Of a DNA stretch of 56,263 bases, positions 33,885-42,711 are shown piece after piece. The stretch spans positions 1 to 56,263 of the forward strand of contig JAWOIT010000133.1 in assembly GCA_046484535.1 (NCBI GenBank), in the 5' to 3' direction. How positions within the stretch are numbered: the stretch's first letter is position 1; each line of letters starts with the position of its first letter. The notes below the pieces were generated by a model. It saw only the letters and a list, made by a program, of their open reading frames with translations. It was not told where the DNA came from and ran no database searches. The stretch is from JAPHTQ01 sp046484535 (GTDB taxonomy: Bacteria > Pseudomonadota > Gammaproteobacteria > Thiohalomonadales > Thiohalomonadaceae). Both the position numbers and the translations under genes were made by a program.

Positions 33885-33906
33885 AGGGGAGCGCTTTTGC
33901 TCCCCT
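33885..33906. terminator. Hairpin between BPSS1780 and RDD genes
   Basis: A perfect 8-bp stem, AGGGGAGC and GCTCCCCT, with a 6-nt loop. It lies 19 bp after the stop codon but is followed by TATATGAC rather than a T run, so it is a weak terminator or processing hairpin. Confidence 0.5.
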
Positions 33907-33964
33907 ATATGACTGCCGTACTGGAACAGCCTGTTCAACGGATGGAATTATTCCGGTTATCACG

Positions 33965-34663
33965 ATGAATCAGACCCTCACCAGCACAACAGATACGATA
34001 CGCCGGTACGAAACACCCGAAGGGGTCCAGCTCCAGTTAAAGCTGGCCGGCCCGGTTGTGCGTGCCTGCGCCTGGGCCATAGACATGCTCATCAAGGGTG
34101 TGATCTACATGGCGATATCGATGACGACCGCCTTTTTCGGCGGTGTCGGAGTGGCGCTGATGCTGATCGGTTTTTTCCTGCTGGAGTGGTTTTTTCCGGT
34201 TATCTTCGAAGTCCATTCCGGCGCCACCCCGGGGAAAAAGGCGATGGGGCTGTTGGTGGTGCACGATAACGGCACACCGGTCTCCCTGTCGGCATCGCTG
34301 ATCCGCAACCTGTTGCGTGTCGCGGACTTCTTTCCCGTGTTATACGGGGCCGGCCTTATCAGCATGCTCAGCAACCGGAATTTTCAGCGGATGGGGGATA
34401 TGGTTGCAGGGACTTTGGTGGTTTACCGCGACGACCACACGACGGACATCACTATACCCCGCGCCCTCCCCAAGCCGCCGCCGGCGCAGTTAAGTGTTGA
34501 TGAACTGAGAAACCTCATCGCCTTTGCCGAGCGCAGTAACCGCCTTTCCGAGGAGCGCCGTGTTGAGCTGGCCAACCAGCTCGAGGCGCTCACCGGCCTG
34601 CAGGGCCAGGCGGCGGTGAATGAACTCTATGCCTATGCCAACTGGCTGACACGGGGACGTTAA
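33965..34663 (+). CDS. RDD family membrane protein
   Basis: A 232-aa protein with the RDD-type membrane domain at about 20-160. The first helix (VVRACAWAIDMLIKGVIYMA) carries the acidic residue; later FEVHSGATPGKKAMGL and QRMGDMVAGTLVV are typical RDD signatures. A soluble C-terminal domain (about 175-232) follows. RDD proteins are of uncertain function, sometimes linked to ion or osmotic tolerance. Its stop overlaps the SpoIIM start (TAATG), opening a tightly packed operon with a MoxR ATPase and a DUF58 protein. Confidence 0.85.
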   Translation: MNQTLTSTTDTIRRYETPEGVQLQLKLAGPVVRACAWAIDMLIKGVIYMAISMTTAFFGGVGVALMLIGFFLLEWFFPVIFEVHSGATPGKKAMGLLVVHDNGTPVSLSASLIRNLLRVADFFPVLYGAGLISMLSNRNFQRMGDMVAGTLVVYRDDHTTDITIPRALPKPPPAQLSVDELRNLIAFAERSNRLSEERRVELANQLEALTGLQGQAAVNELYAYANWLTRGR

Positions 34664-35652
34664 TGCACCAGGATGCCTTTGTTGAACGTTACCGCCCCCT
34701 GTGGGATGAACTGGAAGGCATCCTCGATACCCTGGAGCTGCCGCGGCGCAAACGGCAAGCAAAAGGGGATGATCTGTCACGCTTGCCGCACCTTTATCGT
34801 CAACTGTGTAACCACTACGCCCTGGCACAACAGCGACGTTACAGCCCCACCCTGGTCGAGCAGTTGCACCGCCTGGTGCTTCGCGGCCATCAGCAGCTCT
34901 ATACCCGACATGGTGCATGGCTATGGCGGCTGTTGATTTTCGTGGTGGCGGACTTTCCTCGCACCCTGAGGGCAAACCTCAACTATTTTCTTGTCGCCCT
35001 GGGGCTGTTCTTGATTCCGGCGCTGCTGGTCGGCGGGATGTGCATGGTGGATGAGCACCTGATCTACAGCATCATGGATGAAGAGAGTGTGGCGGAGATG
35101 GAGTGGATGTACGACCCGGATAACCGCAAGGTCGGCCGGGAGAGCGGACGCAACGCCGAATCGGACTTCGCCATGTTCGGCTTTTATATCTATAACAATA
35201 TCAGCATCGGTTTCCGTGCCTTCGCCATGGGAATACTTGCCGGTATCGGCACTATCGTGACCCTGGTCTATAACGGCCTGGCGATCGGCGGTGTCGCCGG
35301 ACATCTGACACGTATCGGCTATACCGATACTTTCTGGCCCTTTGTCAGTGGCCACGGGGCACTGGAGTTGACCGCCATTGTCATTTCCGGTGCAGCCGGA
35401 TTGATGCTCGGCCATGCCTTGCTGGCGCCGGGCCGCTACCGCCGCCTTGATGCACTGAAAATTCGCGGTCGTATCGCCTTAAAGCTGGTTATGGGCGCTG
35501 CGCTGATGCTCCTGGGCGCCGCCTTTATCGAGGCATTCTGGTCATCCAGCGGTTACAGCAGCCCCGTAAAATACAGCGTCGCCTCCGTACTCTGGCTGCT
35601 GGTCATCACCTATTTCATCTTTGCCGGACGGAGCGCCCATGGATCTCGCTAG
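34663..35652 (+). CDS. SpoIIM-like membrane protein (stage II sporulation protein M family)
   Basis: A 329-aa protein. An N-terminal cytoplasmic helical region (about 1-90) precedes about five membrane helices. The middle section FYIYNNISIGFRAFAMGIL and the later SGHGALELTAIVISGAAG are SpoIIM (DUF95) hallmarks. In non-sporulating bacteria the family is seen beside RDD, MoxR and DUF58 genes, as here. The name does not imply sporulation. It overlaps the DUF4129 gene by 14 bp. Confidence 0.88.
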   Translation: MHQDAFVERYRPLWDELEGILDTLELPRRKRQAKGDDLSRLPHLYRQLCNHYALAQQRRYSPTLVEQLHRLVLRGHQQLYTRHGAWLWRLLIFVVADFPRTLRANLNYFLVALGLFLIPALLVGGMCMVDEHLIYSIMDEESVAEMEWMYDPDNRKVGRESGRNAESDFAMFGFYIYNNISIGFRAFAMGILAGIGTIVTLVYNGLAIGGVAGHLTRIGYTDTFWPFVSGHGALELTAIVISGAAGLMLGHALLAPGRYRRLDALKIRGRIALKLVMGAALMLLGAAFIEAFWSSSGYSSPVKYSVASVLWLLVITYFIFAGRSAHGSR

Positions 35653-37141
35653 GCTTGAAATCGCCATGCGTCCGCGCAGCCACTGGGAGGCGATCGACCT
35701 GGGCTTTGCCCTGGCCCGCCGTTGGTTTATACCGCTTGGCGCCTTGTGGTTATTGACGGCCCTGCCGGCGGCTCTGCTTTTCACCCTGCTGTTCAGCGAC
35801 AATTATATCTTGCTCGCGGTGCTGCTCTGGTGGTTCAAACCGCTTTATGAGCCGCCCCTGACATACTGGCTAAGCCGTGCGGTATTTGGCGAACGCCTGC
35901 CCCTCAAAACGGTGCGCCGAAACTGGTGGCGTATCGTCAGGCCGGGACTGCCGGCCAACCTGACCTGGCGGCGCCTCAGCCCCAACCGCTCTTTCTATAT
36001 GCCGGTCGCACTGCTGGAGGGCTTGAAGGGCAAGGAGCGAAGGCAGCGTATCGAGGTGCTTGGCCGGCGCCAGCATGCCGGGACGTGGCTGACCATCGTC
36101 GGTTTTCACTTTGAGACTCTGCTTGAGATCTGCCTTATCCTGACGCTCTACTTCCTCATCCCGGAGGAGCTGCGCTGGTTCGAAGGCAGCAGCGTTCTGA
36201 TATCCCCCGGCCCCATCGATGAGTGGCTGCAACTGATTTGTTGGCTGATCGCCATGGCGCTCATCGCACCTTTCTACGTCGCCGGAGGGTTTGCGCTTTA
36301 CCTGCACCGCCGCAGTGAGCTGGAAGGATGGGATATCGAGATAAACTTCCGCCGCACCGTTGAGAATGTAACCACCGGCCGTCGCAGCAGCAGGGGGATT
36401 GCCGCCGCATCGCTGTTACTTCTCTGTCTGGCGCTGCCACTCCCCGGTGAAAGCCAGGCCTCAACGCCAGGACCTGAACAGAGCAAGCAAACCATTGAGG
36501 AGGTGCTTAACAAGCCCCAATTCGGCCGCATGGAAGAGCAGAGTTTCTGGCGTTATGTCGGCCCGGAAGAGGAGGAAAAAGAGAGCGACTCGGGTATCCT
36601 GGCGGCACTGCTTGAGATTCTCAGCAGGATTTTCAAGGGCTTTTTCCAGGGAATCGCCGCCTTCGGTGAGGTCATTTTGTGGGTACTGGGTACTGTGGCT
36701 ATCGCCTACCTTCTCTACCACTTCTCACGAAACACGAGCTGGATGCAGGCCGCCCTACCGAAAGGGAGAAAGGAGAAACACGAGCTTCCCAGCGAGCTTT
36801 TCGGGCTCGATGTCCGTCCCGAATCGTTGCCCGAAGATATCCCCGGTGAGGCACTCATCGCCATCAGGGAAGGGGATCTGCGCGGCGCCCTGAGTCTGCT
36901 CTATCGCGGCACGCTGGTGCTGCTGGTGACAAATATCCAAATACCTATCCCCGCCGGCGCCACTGAAGGTGAGTGTTTGGAACTGGTCAGGGAGCACAGA
37001 CAGAAAAATGAAGCGGACTACTTCCAGAGCCTGACGGATCTTTGGTTACTCACCGCCTATGCTCACCTGCACCCGGATGCACGGGCCGTTGAAAGACTCT
37101 GTCATGAGTGGCGAGAGGTCTATAGCCATGCCGACCGCTAA
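35639..37141 (+). CDS. DUF4129 membrane protein
   Basis: A 500-aa protein with an N-terminal membrane region (helices about 35-65, 160-180, 200-225 and 250-270), a soluble periplasmic linker, and another helix at about 340-360. A C-terminal cytoplasmic domain follows: RGALSLLYRGTLVLL, then GECLELVRE and LTDLWLLTAYAH. The latter is DUF4129. The ATG at 35639 (MDLARLEIAM) is inside the end of the SpoIIM gene; six upstream residues in the same frame lack a ribosome-binding site. It overlaps the next gene by 14 bp. Role unknown; part of the MoxR operon. Confidence 0.78.
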   Translation: MDLARLEIAMRPRSHWEAIDLGFALARRWFIPLGALWLLTALPAALLFTLLFSDNYILLAVLLWWFKPLYEPPLTYWLSRAVFGERLPLKTVRRNWWRIVRPGLPANLTWRRLSPNRSFYMPVALLEGLKGKERRQRIEVLGRRQHAGTWLTIVGFHFETLLEICLILTLYFLIPEELRWFEGSSVLISPGPIDEWLQLICWLIAMALIAPFYVAGGFALYLHRRSELEGWDIEINFRRTVENVTTGRRSSRGIAAASLLLLCLALPLPGESQASTPGPEQSKQTIEEVLNKPQFGRMEEQSFWRYVGPEEEEKESDSGILAALLEILSRIFKGFFQGIAAFGEVILWVLGTVAIAYLLYHFSRNTSWMQAALPKGRKEKHELPSELFGLDVRPESLPEDIPGEALIAIREGDLRGALSLLYRGTLVLLVTNIQIPIPAGATEGECLELVREHRQKNEADYFQSLTDLWLLTAYAHLHPDARAVERLCHEWREVYSHADR

Positions 37142-38333
37142 CCGGATTCTTCTCTGGCTGCTTGGCATACTGCTCCTGGCGGTAGTTACCGGCTATGGTC
37201 TGTGGTTCATGGAGAACTTCGAGCGCGATACCGAAGAGGTGAAAACAGGCATATCGCCCGAGGCGCGCAAAAACCGCTTCCTTGCCGCCGAATATTATCT
37301 TCGGGAGATCGGTCAAACCGTGCAAAGTTCCGCCCAACAGGATATTTTCAGTCTCACCCCCTCAACCGAAGATACCATTTTTCTTGGCAGTTACAGCGAT
37401 ACATTTTTTGAGCGTAACAATGAGCAGCTGATCGAGTGGATCAAGAAGGGAGGAATGCTTGTTTTCGCCCTGGACAATCCCCTCTCCGATGATGACAAGG
37501 AGATCCTGCTCCTTGAGGAGCTCGGTGTGGAACTTCATTATGCAGAGCGGTCAGACGAGACGTCGACGACAAACCTGAGTGAGCCGGATGACGACCCACG
37601 GGTAAGCGTTACCTTTCGTACCGATCACCCTGGAGAATTTACCGCCGGCTTCCTGGCTGACCGCTACCTCCACGATACCAAACAGCGCCCCAACGCCTTC
37701 ATCGGTGACGGAGAGCAGGCCAAGCTGTTGCGCTATTCGCTAGGCAGCGGCGCCGTTGTCGTACTGAGCGATAACCGGCTTTTCAGTAATGACGAGATCG
37801 GTAAATACGACAATGCCTACCTCTTTTCAGAGCTGGTACACACACCGGCTACCGTCTGGATACTTTACAGCACCGAGATGCCCTCCCTGCTTACGTTGCT
37901 GTGGCGGCATACCCCTTACCTGTTAGTGACCACAATCGTTCTGTTGTTGATGGCCATCTGGCACCTATTGCTCAGGAGCGGCCCCCGGCTCAGTCTTGAA
38001 GAGGATGCAAGGCGCAACCTGCTGGAGCATCTTGATGCGACCGCCGAATACAGCTGGCGTATCGACAAGGCGAAGCGGCTTTTGAGCGACAATCGTCACG
38101 CTATCGAGCAGAGCTGGCGGCGACGCCACCCGCAACTAAACAGCCTCGAACAAGAGCAGCGGTGCGAGTGGATCGGTGAGAAAGCGGGCATTGCGGCAAG
38201 CGCGGTGGAGCGCACCCTCTATGGTGATATTAAAAACGAAGAGGACTTCATCAGGGCAACAGCGGTCATGCAACAGCTTGCAACGCGGGTAAATCAGCAC
38301 AGTGCTCCGGCTGTCGGTACGCAGGACACATGA
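37128..38333 (+). CDS. DUF4350 domain protein
   Basis: A 401-aa protein with an N-terminal membrane helix (about 5-25), a soluble domain with NRFLAAEYYLREIGQTV and EQLIEWIKKGGMLVFALDN typical of DUF4350, and a second helix at about 262-284. A cytoplasmic C-terminus follows. The DUF4350 fold is related to a ThuA/GATase-like fold by memory; no active site is apparent. The ATG at 37128 overlaps the previous gene. It is 66 bp before the MoxR gene in the same operon. Confidence 0.78.
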   Translation: MPTANRILLWLLGILLLAVVTGYGLWFMENFERDTEEVKTGISPEARKNRFLAAEYYLREIGQTVQSSAQQDIFSLTPSTEDTIFLGSYSDTFFERNNEQLIEWIKKGGMLVFALDNPLSDDDKEILLLEELGVELHYAERSDETSTTNLSEPDDDPRVSVTFRTDHPGEFTAGFLADRYLHDTKQRPNAFIGDGEQAKLLRYSLGSGAVVVLSDNRLFSNDEIGKYDNAYLFSELVHTPATVWILYSTEMPSLLTLLWRHTPYLLVTTIVLLLMAIWHLLLRSGPRLSLEEDARRNLLEHLDATAEYSWRIDKAKRLLSDNRHAIEQSWRRRHPQLNSLEQEQRCEWIGEKAGIAASAVERTLYGDIKNEEDFIRATAVMQQLATRVNQHSAPAVGTQDT

Positions 38334-38399
38334 ATCGCAATTACAACCAGCAGCGCCGGCAATCATCTGTCTGTGCACTATTAAGTAACGGGAGTTGAA

Positions 38400-39383
38400 A
38401 TGTACGAACAGAACAAGACAGATAAAGACATCGAACAGGTGCTCGATAAAATCGGACAGCTGGAACAGGAAATCGGCCGGGCGGTCATAGGACAGAAACA
38501 GGTTATACGAGATACCACCGCGGCACTGCTGGCGGGCGGGCATGTGCTGGTAGAGGGTGTCCCCGGCCTGGGCAAAACTCTGCTGGTGCGAAGCCTCGCC
38601 GCCGGCATCGGCGGCACCTTCAACCGCGTGCAGTTCACTCCCGACCTGATGCCGAGCGATATCAGCGGACATATTATGTTCGATATGAAAAGCGATGCGT
38701 TTCGTGTACGAAAGGGCCCTGTATTCTGTAACTTTCTGCTTGCCGACGAGGTCAATCGAGCACCGGCCAAGACCCAATCGGCCATGCTGGAAGTCATGCA
38801 AGAGCAACAGGTCACCATCGAGGGGCAGTCCTTCGAGCTCAAACAACCCTTTCTTGTCCTGGCCACCCAAAACCCGATCGAACAGGAGGGCACCTACCCC
38901 CTGCCACAGGCACAGCTTGATCGCTTCCTGCTCAAGGTATTTATCGACTTCCCCAGTGAGGAGGAAGAGAACCTCATGATTGAGCAGGTCACCAACAATA
39001 ACATCGGCGACAAGCTGGATATCAGCGCAGTGCAAGAGGTTTTAAAGCCGGAGGATATCGTTGCCTTACAATCCTATACCGCCACATTGAAAGTGGACAA
39101 ACAGATCGTCGCCTACTCTGTTCGCATAGCCCGTGCCACACGCGAGTGGAGTGGGATCGAAAACGGCAGCGGCCCGCGCGGAAGCATTGCCCTGTTGCGC
39201 GCGGCACGCGCCAATGCCGTACTTGAGGGGCGCCGTTTTGTCACGCCCGATGATGTAAAAAGCATGGCGCTGCCGGCACTGCGCCACCGCATTAAACTGA
39301 GCGCCGATCTCGAGATCGAAGGTTACCGGCCCGATGATGTCCTCGGTGACATCCTCCTTAATGTCGAGGCGCCCCGCCTATGA
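38400..39383 (+). CDS. MoxR-family AAA+ ATPase
   Basis: A 327-aa AAA+ ATPase with Walker A GVPGLGKT (about 53-60), Walker B LLADEVNRAP (about 114-123), sensor 1 LATQNPIEQEGTYPLP and the arginine-finger region QAQLDRFLLK. MoxR proteins work as chaperone-like remodelers with VWA-type partners; here the partner is the DUF58 protein encoded next, overlapping by 4 bp. GGGAG precedes the ATG. It is distinct from the other MoxR-type protein in this window, CbbQ. Confidence 0.93.
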   Translation: MYEQNKTDKDIEQVLDKIGQLEQEIGRAVIGQKQVIRDTTAALLAGGHVLVEGVPGLGKTLLVRSLAAGIGGTFNRVQFTPDLMPSDISGHIMFDMKSDAFRVRKGPVFCNFLLADEVNRAPAKTQSAMLEVMQEQQVTIEGQSFELKQPFLVLATQNPIEQEGTYPLPQAQLDRFLLKVFIDFPSEEEENLMIEQVTNNNIGDKLDISAVQEVLKPEDIVALQSYTATLKVDKQIVAYSVRIARATREWSGIENGSGPRGSIALLRAARANAVLEGRRFVTPDDVKSMALPALRHRIKLSADLEIEGYRPDDVLGDILLNVEAPRL

Positions 39384-40684
39384 CGCCGACGGGTCGAAGC
39401 CTTACGCTCATCGCCCTGTTCGGCCTTGTGCTGCTGCTCAGCCACACAGTGAGCTTGCCGGCGGAGTTGCGCCTGTATATCGCGAGTATCCTGGTCATTG
39501 TGCTTGCCTATGACTTTTTCAATGCCCGAAACGTGGACCCGCCGGAGATCACTCGCAACCATTTAAGCAGCATCCCTGTCGGCGTTTGGAGCAAGGTTTC
39601 ACTCTCGATATACAATCGCAGTGATCGTAGCCAAGGGGTCTGCGTTCATGATCACCATCCCGGTGAGTTTGAAAGTGAAGGCCTGCCGGCTAAACATGTG
39701 ATCCCCCCCCGGCGAAGACTCGACATTACCTATATGATCCGACCGCCTCGCCGGGGCAACGCCGAATTCAGCGGCACCGATGTCATTATTCGCTCTTCGC
39801 TGGGACTGTGGCAAAGAAAGCACACTATCGCCCACCACAGCAGCAGCCGTGTGTTACCCAATTTCCGTGCGATCAGCCACTATGCACTGCTTGCCACCGA
39901 TAACCGTCTCAGCCAAATCGGGGTCAAGCGCCAACAACGCCGCGGCGAGGGCAATGACTTTTACCAGCTACGCGAATACCGCGCCGGTGACAGCCTGCGC
40001 CAAATAGACTGGAAAGCCACTTCGCGTTACCGCAAGCTCATCGCCAAGGACTACCAGGACGAGCGCGACCAGCAGATCCTGTTCATGCTCGACTGCGGTC
40101 GGCGAATGCGACATGCCGAAGGGGCTGACGCACACATGGATCAGGCGCTCAACGCCATGCTATTGCTCTCCTACGTCGCCTCAACACAGGGGGATGCGGT
40201 TGGCTTCTCCACCTTTGGCGGAGTACAGCGCTGGTACCCACCGCGCAAAGGCGGCAATACCATGCAACAGTTGCTTGCCGGCATCTATGATCTGGAAACC
40301 ACCACGGAGGCGGCCGACTACCTCGAAGCGGCCCGGCAGATCATGCCGCTACAGCGTCGCCGAGCCCTGGTGGTTATCATTACCAATACCCGCGATGAGG
40401 ACAGTGACGACCTGGTTGCCGCCACCCGCTTACTGGCCCGGCGCCATCTTGTGGTAATCGCCGACCTCAGAGAGGAGATCCTCGATCAGGCGCAACAACA
40501 ACCGGTTCAGGATTTTCCCGCCGCATTGCGTTTTCACGGAGTACAAAGCTATCTGGAGAAACGCACACGAAGTCATGAGCAGTTACGTCACCACGGCGCC
40601 TTGACACTGGACCTGACGGCGAAACAACTCCCAGTGGCGCTTGTGAATGAATACGAACTGCTTAAGGCATCCGGTCGCCTATAA
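39380..40684 (+). CDS. DUF58 protein, VWA-like MoxR partner
   Basis: A 434-aa protein with two membrane helices at the N-terminus (about 6-45), a beta-rich domain, and the DUF58 core GEGNDFYQLREYRAGDSLRQ (about 193-212) followed by IDWKATSRYRKL. A VWA-like fold follows, whose metal motif appears degenerate (FMLDCGRRM in place of DxSxS). DUF58 proteins are the usual partners of MoxR ATPases. It is the last gene of the RDD-SpoIIM-DUF4129-DUF4350-MoxR operon. Confidence 0.9.
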   Translation: MTPTGRSLTLIALFGLVLLLSHTVSLPAELRLYIASILVIVLAYDFFNARNVDPPEITRNHLSSIPVGVWSKVSLSIYNRSDRSQGVCVHDHHPGEFESEGLPAKHVIPPRRRLDITYMIRPPRRGNAEFSGTDVIIRSSLGLWQRKHTIAHHSSSRVLPNFRAISHYALLATDNRLSQIGVKRQQRRGEGNDFYQLREYRAGDSLRQIDWKATSRYRKLIAKDYQDERDQQILFMLDCGRRMRHAEGADAHMDQALNAMLLLSYVASTQGDAVGFSTFGGVQRWYPPRKGGNTMQQLLAGIYDLETTTEAADYLEAARQIMPLQRRRALVVIITNTRDEDSDDLVAATRLLARRHLVVIADLREEILDQAQQQPVQDFPAALRFHGVQSYLEKRTRSHEQLRHHGALTLDLTAKQLPVALVNEYELLKASGRL

Positions 40685-40878
40685 ACACTATGCGGGGCGA
40701 CCTCTTGGAGGGGTTGAGGTAAGCGTCTTTTAGCTGTTTTGCGGGAAGGACTCTGCACTCCGGCTGGTTATCGCAACTTGTAGACATGACATCGGACAAG
40801 CGCTGCGTTAGACTTTCGCCTTCATCACGACACATCGCTTACTGTCCGGCAACCCACAACCTCATTTCTGACATTTCT

Positions 40879-41799
40879 ATGCACGCCCTGGAACTTCATG
40901 GCCTGAGAAAGGCCTACAACAACGGCTTCGAAGCGCTGAAGGGAATCGATATGGTCGTCGAGCAGGGTGATTTTTTCGCCCTTCTCGGCCCCAATGGCGC
41001 CGGCAAGTCCACCACTATCGGCATCATCACCTCACTGGTGAATAAAACCGCCGGCAGCGTAAAGGTGTTCGACGCGGATCTCGACAAGGACCCGATGAAG
41101 GCAAAGCGCTATCTCGGCCTGGTTCCCCAGGAGTTCAATTTTAATATGTTCGAGCCGGTCGAAGAGATCGTCATCAATCAGGCAGGCTATTACGGGCTCG
41201 CGCCGTCCGAGGCACGCGAGCGTGCCGAGGAGTCTCTGAAAAAACTCGGGTTGTGGGAAAAAAGGCGCTCTATGGCCCGCTCGCTTTCCGGCGGGATGAA
41301 ACGGCGCCTGATGATTGCCCGCGCCCTGGTGCACGACCCCAAACTGCTCATTCTGGATGAGCCTACCGCCGGTGTGGATATCGAGCTGCGTCGCTCAATG
41401 TGGCAATACCTTCGAGAAGTCAATCGGCGCGGTACGACCATTATTCTCACCACCCACTATCTGGAGGAGGCCGAGCAGCTCTGTCGCAATGTGGCGATTA
41501 TCGATCACGGTAAGATTATCGAGAACACCAGCATCAAGACGCTGATTAGCAAGCTTGACCGTGAAACCATAATACTGGAGCTCCAGGAGTCGCTGCGCCA
41601 AGCGCCTGAGCTCACCGACTACCCCTGCACACTTACCGATGAGCATACGCTGGAGGTCGAAATTCGCCGCGAACAGGGGCTCAATTCATTGTTCGATGAG
41701 CTCGCCCGTCACGCGATTACGGTTACAGGGATGCGCAACAAGGCCAACCGCCTGGAAGAGCTGTTTCTCGGCCTGGTTGAAAAGGGGGTGAACAAGTGA
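40879..41799 (+). CDS. yadG: ABC transporter ATP-binding protein (YadG)
   Basis: A 306-aa ABC ATPase. Walker A is LLGPNGAGKST (about 36-46), the signature is SLSGGMKRR (about 134-142), Walker B is LLILDEPTAGVD, and the switch histidine is in LTTHYLEEAEQ. Length and sequence match YadG, the ATPase of an ABC-2 exporter with unknown substrate. The ATG at 40879 (MHALELHG) is preferred over an upstream extension that would add 31 residues not expected in the family. It overlaps yadH at the stop codon. Confidence 0.9.
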   Translation: MHALELHGLRKAYNNGFEALKGIDMVVEQGDFFALLGPNGAGKSTTIGIITSLVNKTAGSVKVFDADLDKDPMKAKRYLGLVPQEFNFNMFEPVEEIVINQAGYYGLAPSEARERAEESLKKLGLWEKRRSMARSLSGGMKRRLMIARALVHDPKLLILDEPTAGVDIELRRSMWQYLREVNRRGTTIILTTHYLEEAEQLCRNVAIIDHGKIIENTSIKTLISKLDRETIILELQESLRQAPELTDYPCTLTDEHTLEVEIRREQGLNSLFDELARHAITVTGMRNKANRLEELFLGLVEKGVNK

Positions 41800-42569
41800 T
41801 GCCACGTTACTACCGTATCGCCTTTACCACTATTCTGCTCAAGGAGATGCGCCGTTTCCTGCGCATCTGGGTACAGACCATTCTCCCGCCGATGATAACC
41901 ACCGCCCTCTATTTTGTAATATTCGGCAAAATGATAGGCAGCCAGTTGGCTCCCATCGAGGGTTACAGTTACATGGACTACATCGTGCCCGGGCTGATCA
42001 TGATGACGGTGATCACCAACTCCTACGCCAATGTCGTCTCCTCATTCTACGGTTCCAAGTTTCAACGCTATGTGGAGGAGTTGCTGGTCGCCCCCATCCC
42101 TCATTCACTGATTCTTCTGGGTTTTATTTCCGGTGGAGTGGCGCGTGGCTTGATTGTCGGGCTGATGGTGACGATTGTCGCGGGATTTTTTGTCGACCTG
42201 CAACTGCATAATATCTGGGTGAGCCTGAGCGTAATGCTAATGACATCAATACTGTTCGCACTGGGCGGCTTTATCAACGCCGTCTATGCCAAGAGCTTTG
42301 ATGACATCTCCATTATTCCGACATTTGTGCTGACGCCGCTCACCTACCTTGGCGGTATCTTCTACTCGGTCACCATGCTGCCGGGTTTCTGGCAGGATAT
42401 ATCCCTGGCCAATCCTATTCTCTATATGATCAACGCCTTCCGCTACGGCATGTTGGGGGTATCGGATATCAGTCTAGGCACAGCTTATAGTGTAACCATC
42501 CTGTTCATTGTCGTGCTCTACAGTTATAGCCTGTGGCTGCTCAAGCGCGGGGTCGGCTTGCGGGGGTAA
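41799..42569 (+). CDS. yadH: ABC-2 type permease (YadH)
   Basis: A 256-aa inner-membrane permease with six hydrophobic helices. The sequence closely follows E. coli YadH: LRIWVQTILPPMITTALYF, DYIVPGLIMMTVITNSYANV, KFQRYVEELLVAPIPHS, and SFDDISIIPTFVLTPLTYLG. It forms an exporter with YadG. The ATG is placed at 41799, sharing its first base with the yadG stop codon. A CGCAAAG-type repeat lies downstream. Confidence 0.92.
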   Translation: MPRYYRIAFTTILLKEMRRFLRIWVQTILPPMITTALYFVIFGKMIGSQLAPIEGYSYMDYIVPGLIMMTVITNSYANVVSSFYGSKFQRYVEELLVAPIPHSLILLGFISGGVARGLIVGLMVTIVAGFFVDLQLHNIWVSLSVMLMTSILFALGGFINAVYAKSFDDISIIPTFVLTPLTYLGGIFYSVTMLPGFWQDISLANPILYMINAFRYGMLGVSDISLGTAYSVTILFIVVLYSYSLWLLKRGVGLRG

Positions 42570-42573
42570 AAAC

Positions 42574-42705
42574 CTCTTAACGCAAAGGCGCAGAGTGCGC
42601 AAAGAAAAACAAGCTATAGGGTGCATGCCCACAAACGCAGTTTCCTATGGTGGGCACACATCGCTTTGCCCACCCTGTATGTACTGTTCTCCTTTGCGCT
42701 GAGAA
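42574..42705. repeat. Inverted-repeat element, CGCAAAG type (yadH-prfC gap)
   Basis: The left arm TCTTAACGCAAAGGCGCAGAG continues with TGCGCAAAG (42575-42604); the right arm is CTCCTTTGCGCTGAGAA (42689-42705). The core contains GGTGGGCACACATCGCTTTG and CCCACCCTG, a second palindrome type common in gammaproteobacteria. It lies between convergent yadH and prfC. Confidence 0.65.
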
Positions 42706-42711
42706 CTTTTT

